Source: Pseudomonas tohonis (lineage in GTDB: Bacteria; Pseudomonadota; Gammaproteobacteria; Pseudomonadales; Pseudomonadaceae). Taken from it: a DNA stretch of 64,000 nucleotides. The notes below the pieces were generated by a model. It was given only the letters and a program-made list of their open reading frames with translations. It did not search any database and was not told where the DNA came from. Positions within the stretch are counted from its first letter, which is position 1, and each line of letters begins with the position of its first letter. Where the stretch lies: the NCBI RefSeq assembly GCF_012767755.2, contig NZ_AP023189.1, positions 3,040,001-3,104,000 of the forward strand, in the 5' to 3' direction. A program made the translations under genes and the position numbers. This document shows positions 61,276 to 64,000 of this stretch, one piece after another.

Positions 61276-61500
61276 ATGGAGCACTTTCTCATCGTCAAGG
61301 ACCACCAGGAGTGGGCGTGCCGCCGGTTCGGCAGCCTGGAGAACCTGTTCAGCTCGGCCAGCAAGGCGGACGTCATCTGCATGGCCGCCGCCCAGGTCGG
61401 GCACCTGCAATCGTCGGTGAAGATCCACGGCGAGGATGGCGCGCTGGAAGAAGAGCGGATCTACCCGCTGCTCAGCGGCGACCCGCTCCGGTATCTCTGA
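61276..61500 (+). CDS. Small protein of unknown function
   Basis: A 74-residue protein starting MEHFLIVKDHQEWACRRFGSLENLF. It is compact, with alternating helix- and strand-like stretches, and no signal or membrane segment. It sits 10 bp after the previous small gene, probably as its operon partner. Function unknown. Confidence 0.6.
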   Translation: MEHFLIVKDHQEWACRRFGSLENLFSSASKADVICMAAAQVGHLQSSVKIHGEDGALEEERIYPLLSGDPLRYL

Positions 61501-61559
61501 GTCAGCTGGCCGCGAGGCCCACACCGGGCATCGTTGGGCTTCGCAGGCTCAGCGCCAAC

Positions 61560-64000
<2,441 letters not shown>

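Overview
The window is very GC-rich, densely coded DNA that reads as a Pseudomonas chromosome (Pseudomonas in the broad sense). Reasons: a pyoverdine-type iron-starvation promoter, a pqiA split into two genes, two DUF5064 genes, a selD-mnmH pair beside a putative selenium ABC transporter, a PfeA/PfeE-like enterobactin pair, and the usual set of AraC/GlxA, LysR, TetR and GNAT genes. I see no rRNA, tRNA, CRISPR array, insertion sequence or prophage. Both ends cut through genes: an NRPS at the left and a PfeA-like receptor at the right.

Layout. 1-5.6 kb: the end of an NRPS (predicted Asp-activating module, no thioesterase) and a TonB-dependent transducer-type siderophore receptor behind an exact TAAAT-N16-CGT box. 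5.7-16.7 kb: housekeeping and accessory genes, namely a pqiA-pqiA-pqiB-pqiC lipid-transport operon, a quinone reductase with a GlxA-type regulator, GNAT enzymes, a gene broken by a stop and a one-base frameshift, a CigR-like protein, a periplasmic binding protein and two 90% identical DUF5064 genes. 16.9-25.5 kb: an ArcD-like antiporter, a BRCT-domain protein, a lower-GC lipoprotein gene, and an AlkB/XylM-like membrane hydroxylase with its fused ferredoxin-reductase, divergent from an AraC regulator with a direct-repeat operator. 25.6-32.8 kb: a TetR regulator divergent, across a perfect 22-bp palindrome, from a five-gene operon (crotonase, CrtI-like FAD oxidoreductase, ferredoxin-reductase, acyl-CoA ligase, alpha/beta hydrolase) of unknown substrate. 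33-39.7 kb: EF-hand protein, OsmC-YcaO fusion, GlxA regulator, thioesterase and small genes. 39.7-45.3 kb: a four-gene ABC transporter of the PhnD/selenate type divergent from selD-mnmH, a plausible selenium uptake and use unit.

45.3-52.8 kb holds the most interesting unit: seven tightly packed minus-strand genes encoding a Thi5/NMT1-like protein without a signal peptide, an APH-fold kinase, a two-domain rhodanese, a TonB-dependent receptor, an e(P4)-like acid phosphatase lipoprotein, a PnuC-type vitamin permease and a GntR/UTRA regulator. A perfect TGGTATATACCA palindrome, typical of HutC-type GntR operators, lies in front of the first gene. The parts fit a three-compartment salvage route: outer-membrane uptake of a phosphorylated vitamin, periplasmic dephosphorylation, inner-membrane import and cytoplasmic rephosphorylation. 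Thiamine or its pyrimidine, or an NAD precursor, are the leading candidates; this is inference.

53-64 kb: a 7TM-type diguanylate cyclase, two LysR regulators with their divergent partners (EamA permease; RidA), a ZnuD-like receptor with a Zur-type box, two small unknown genes behind a possible sigma-54 promoter, and a PfeE-like esterase with a PfeA-like receptor. Four TonB-dependent receptors in 64 kb point to strong investment in metal and vitamin scavenging.
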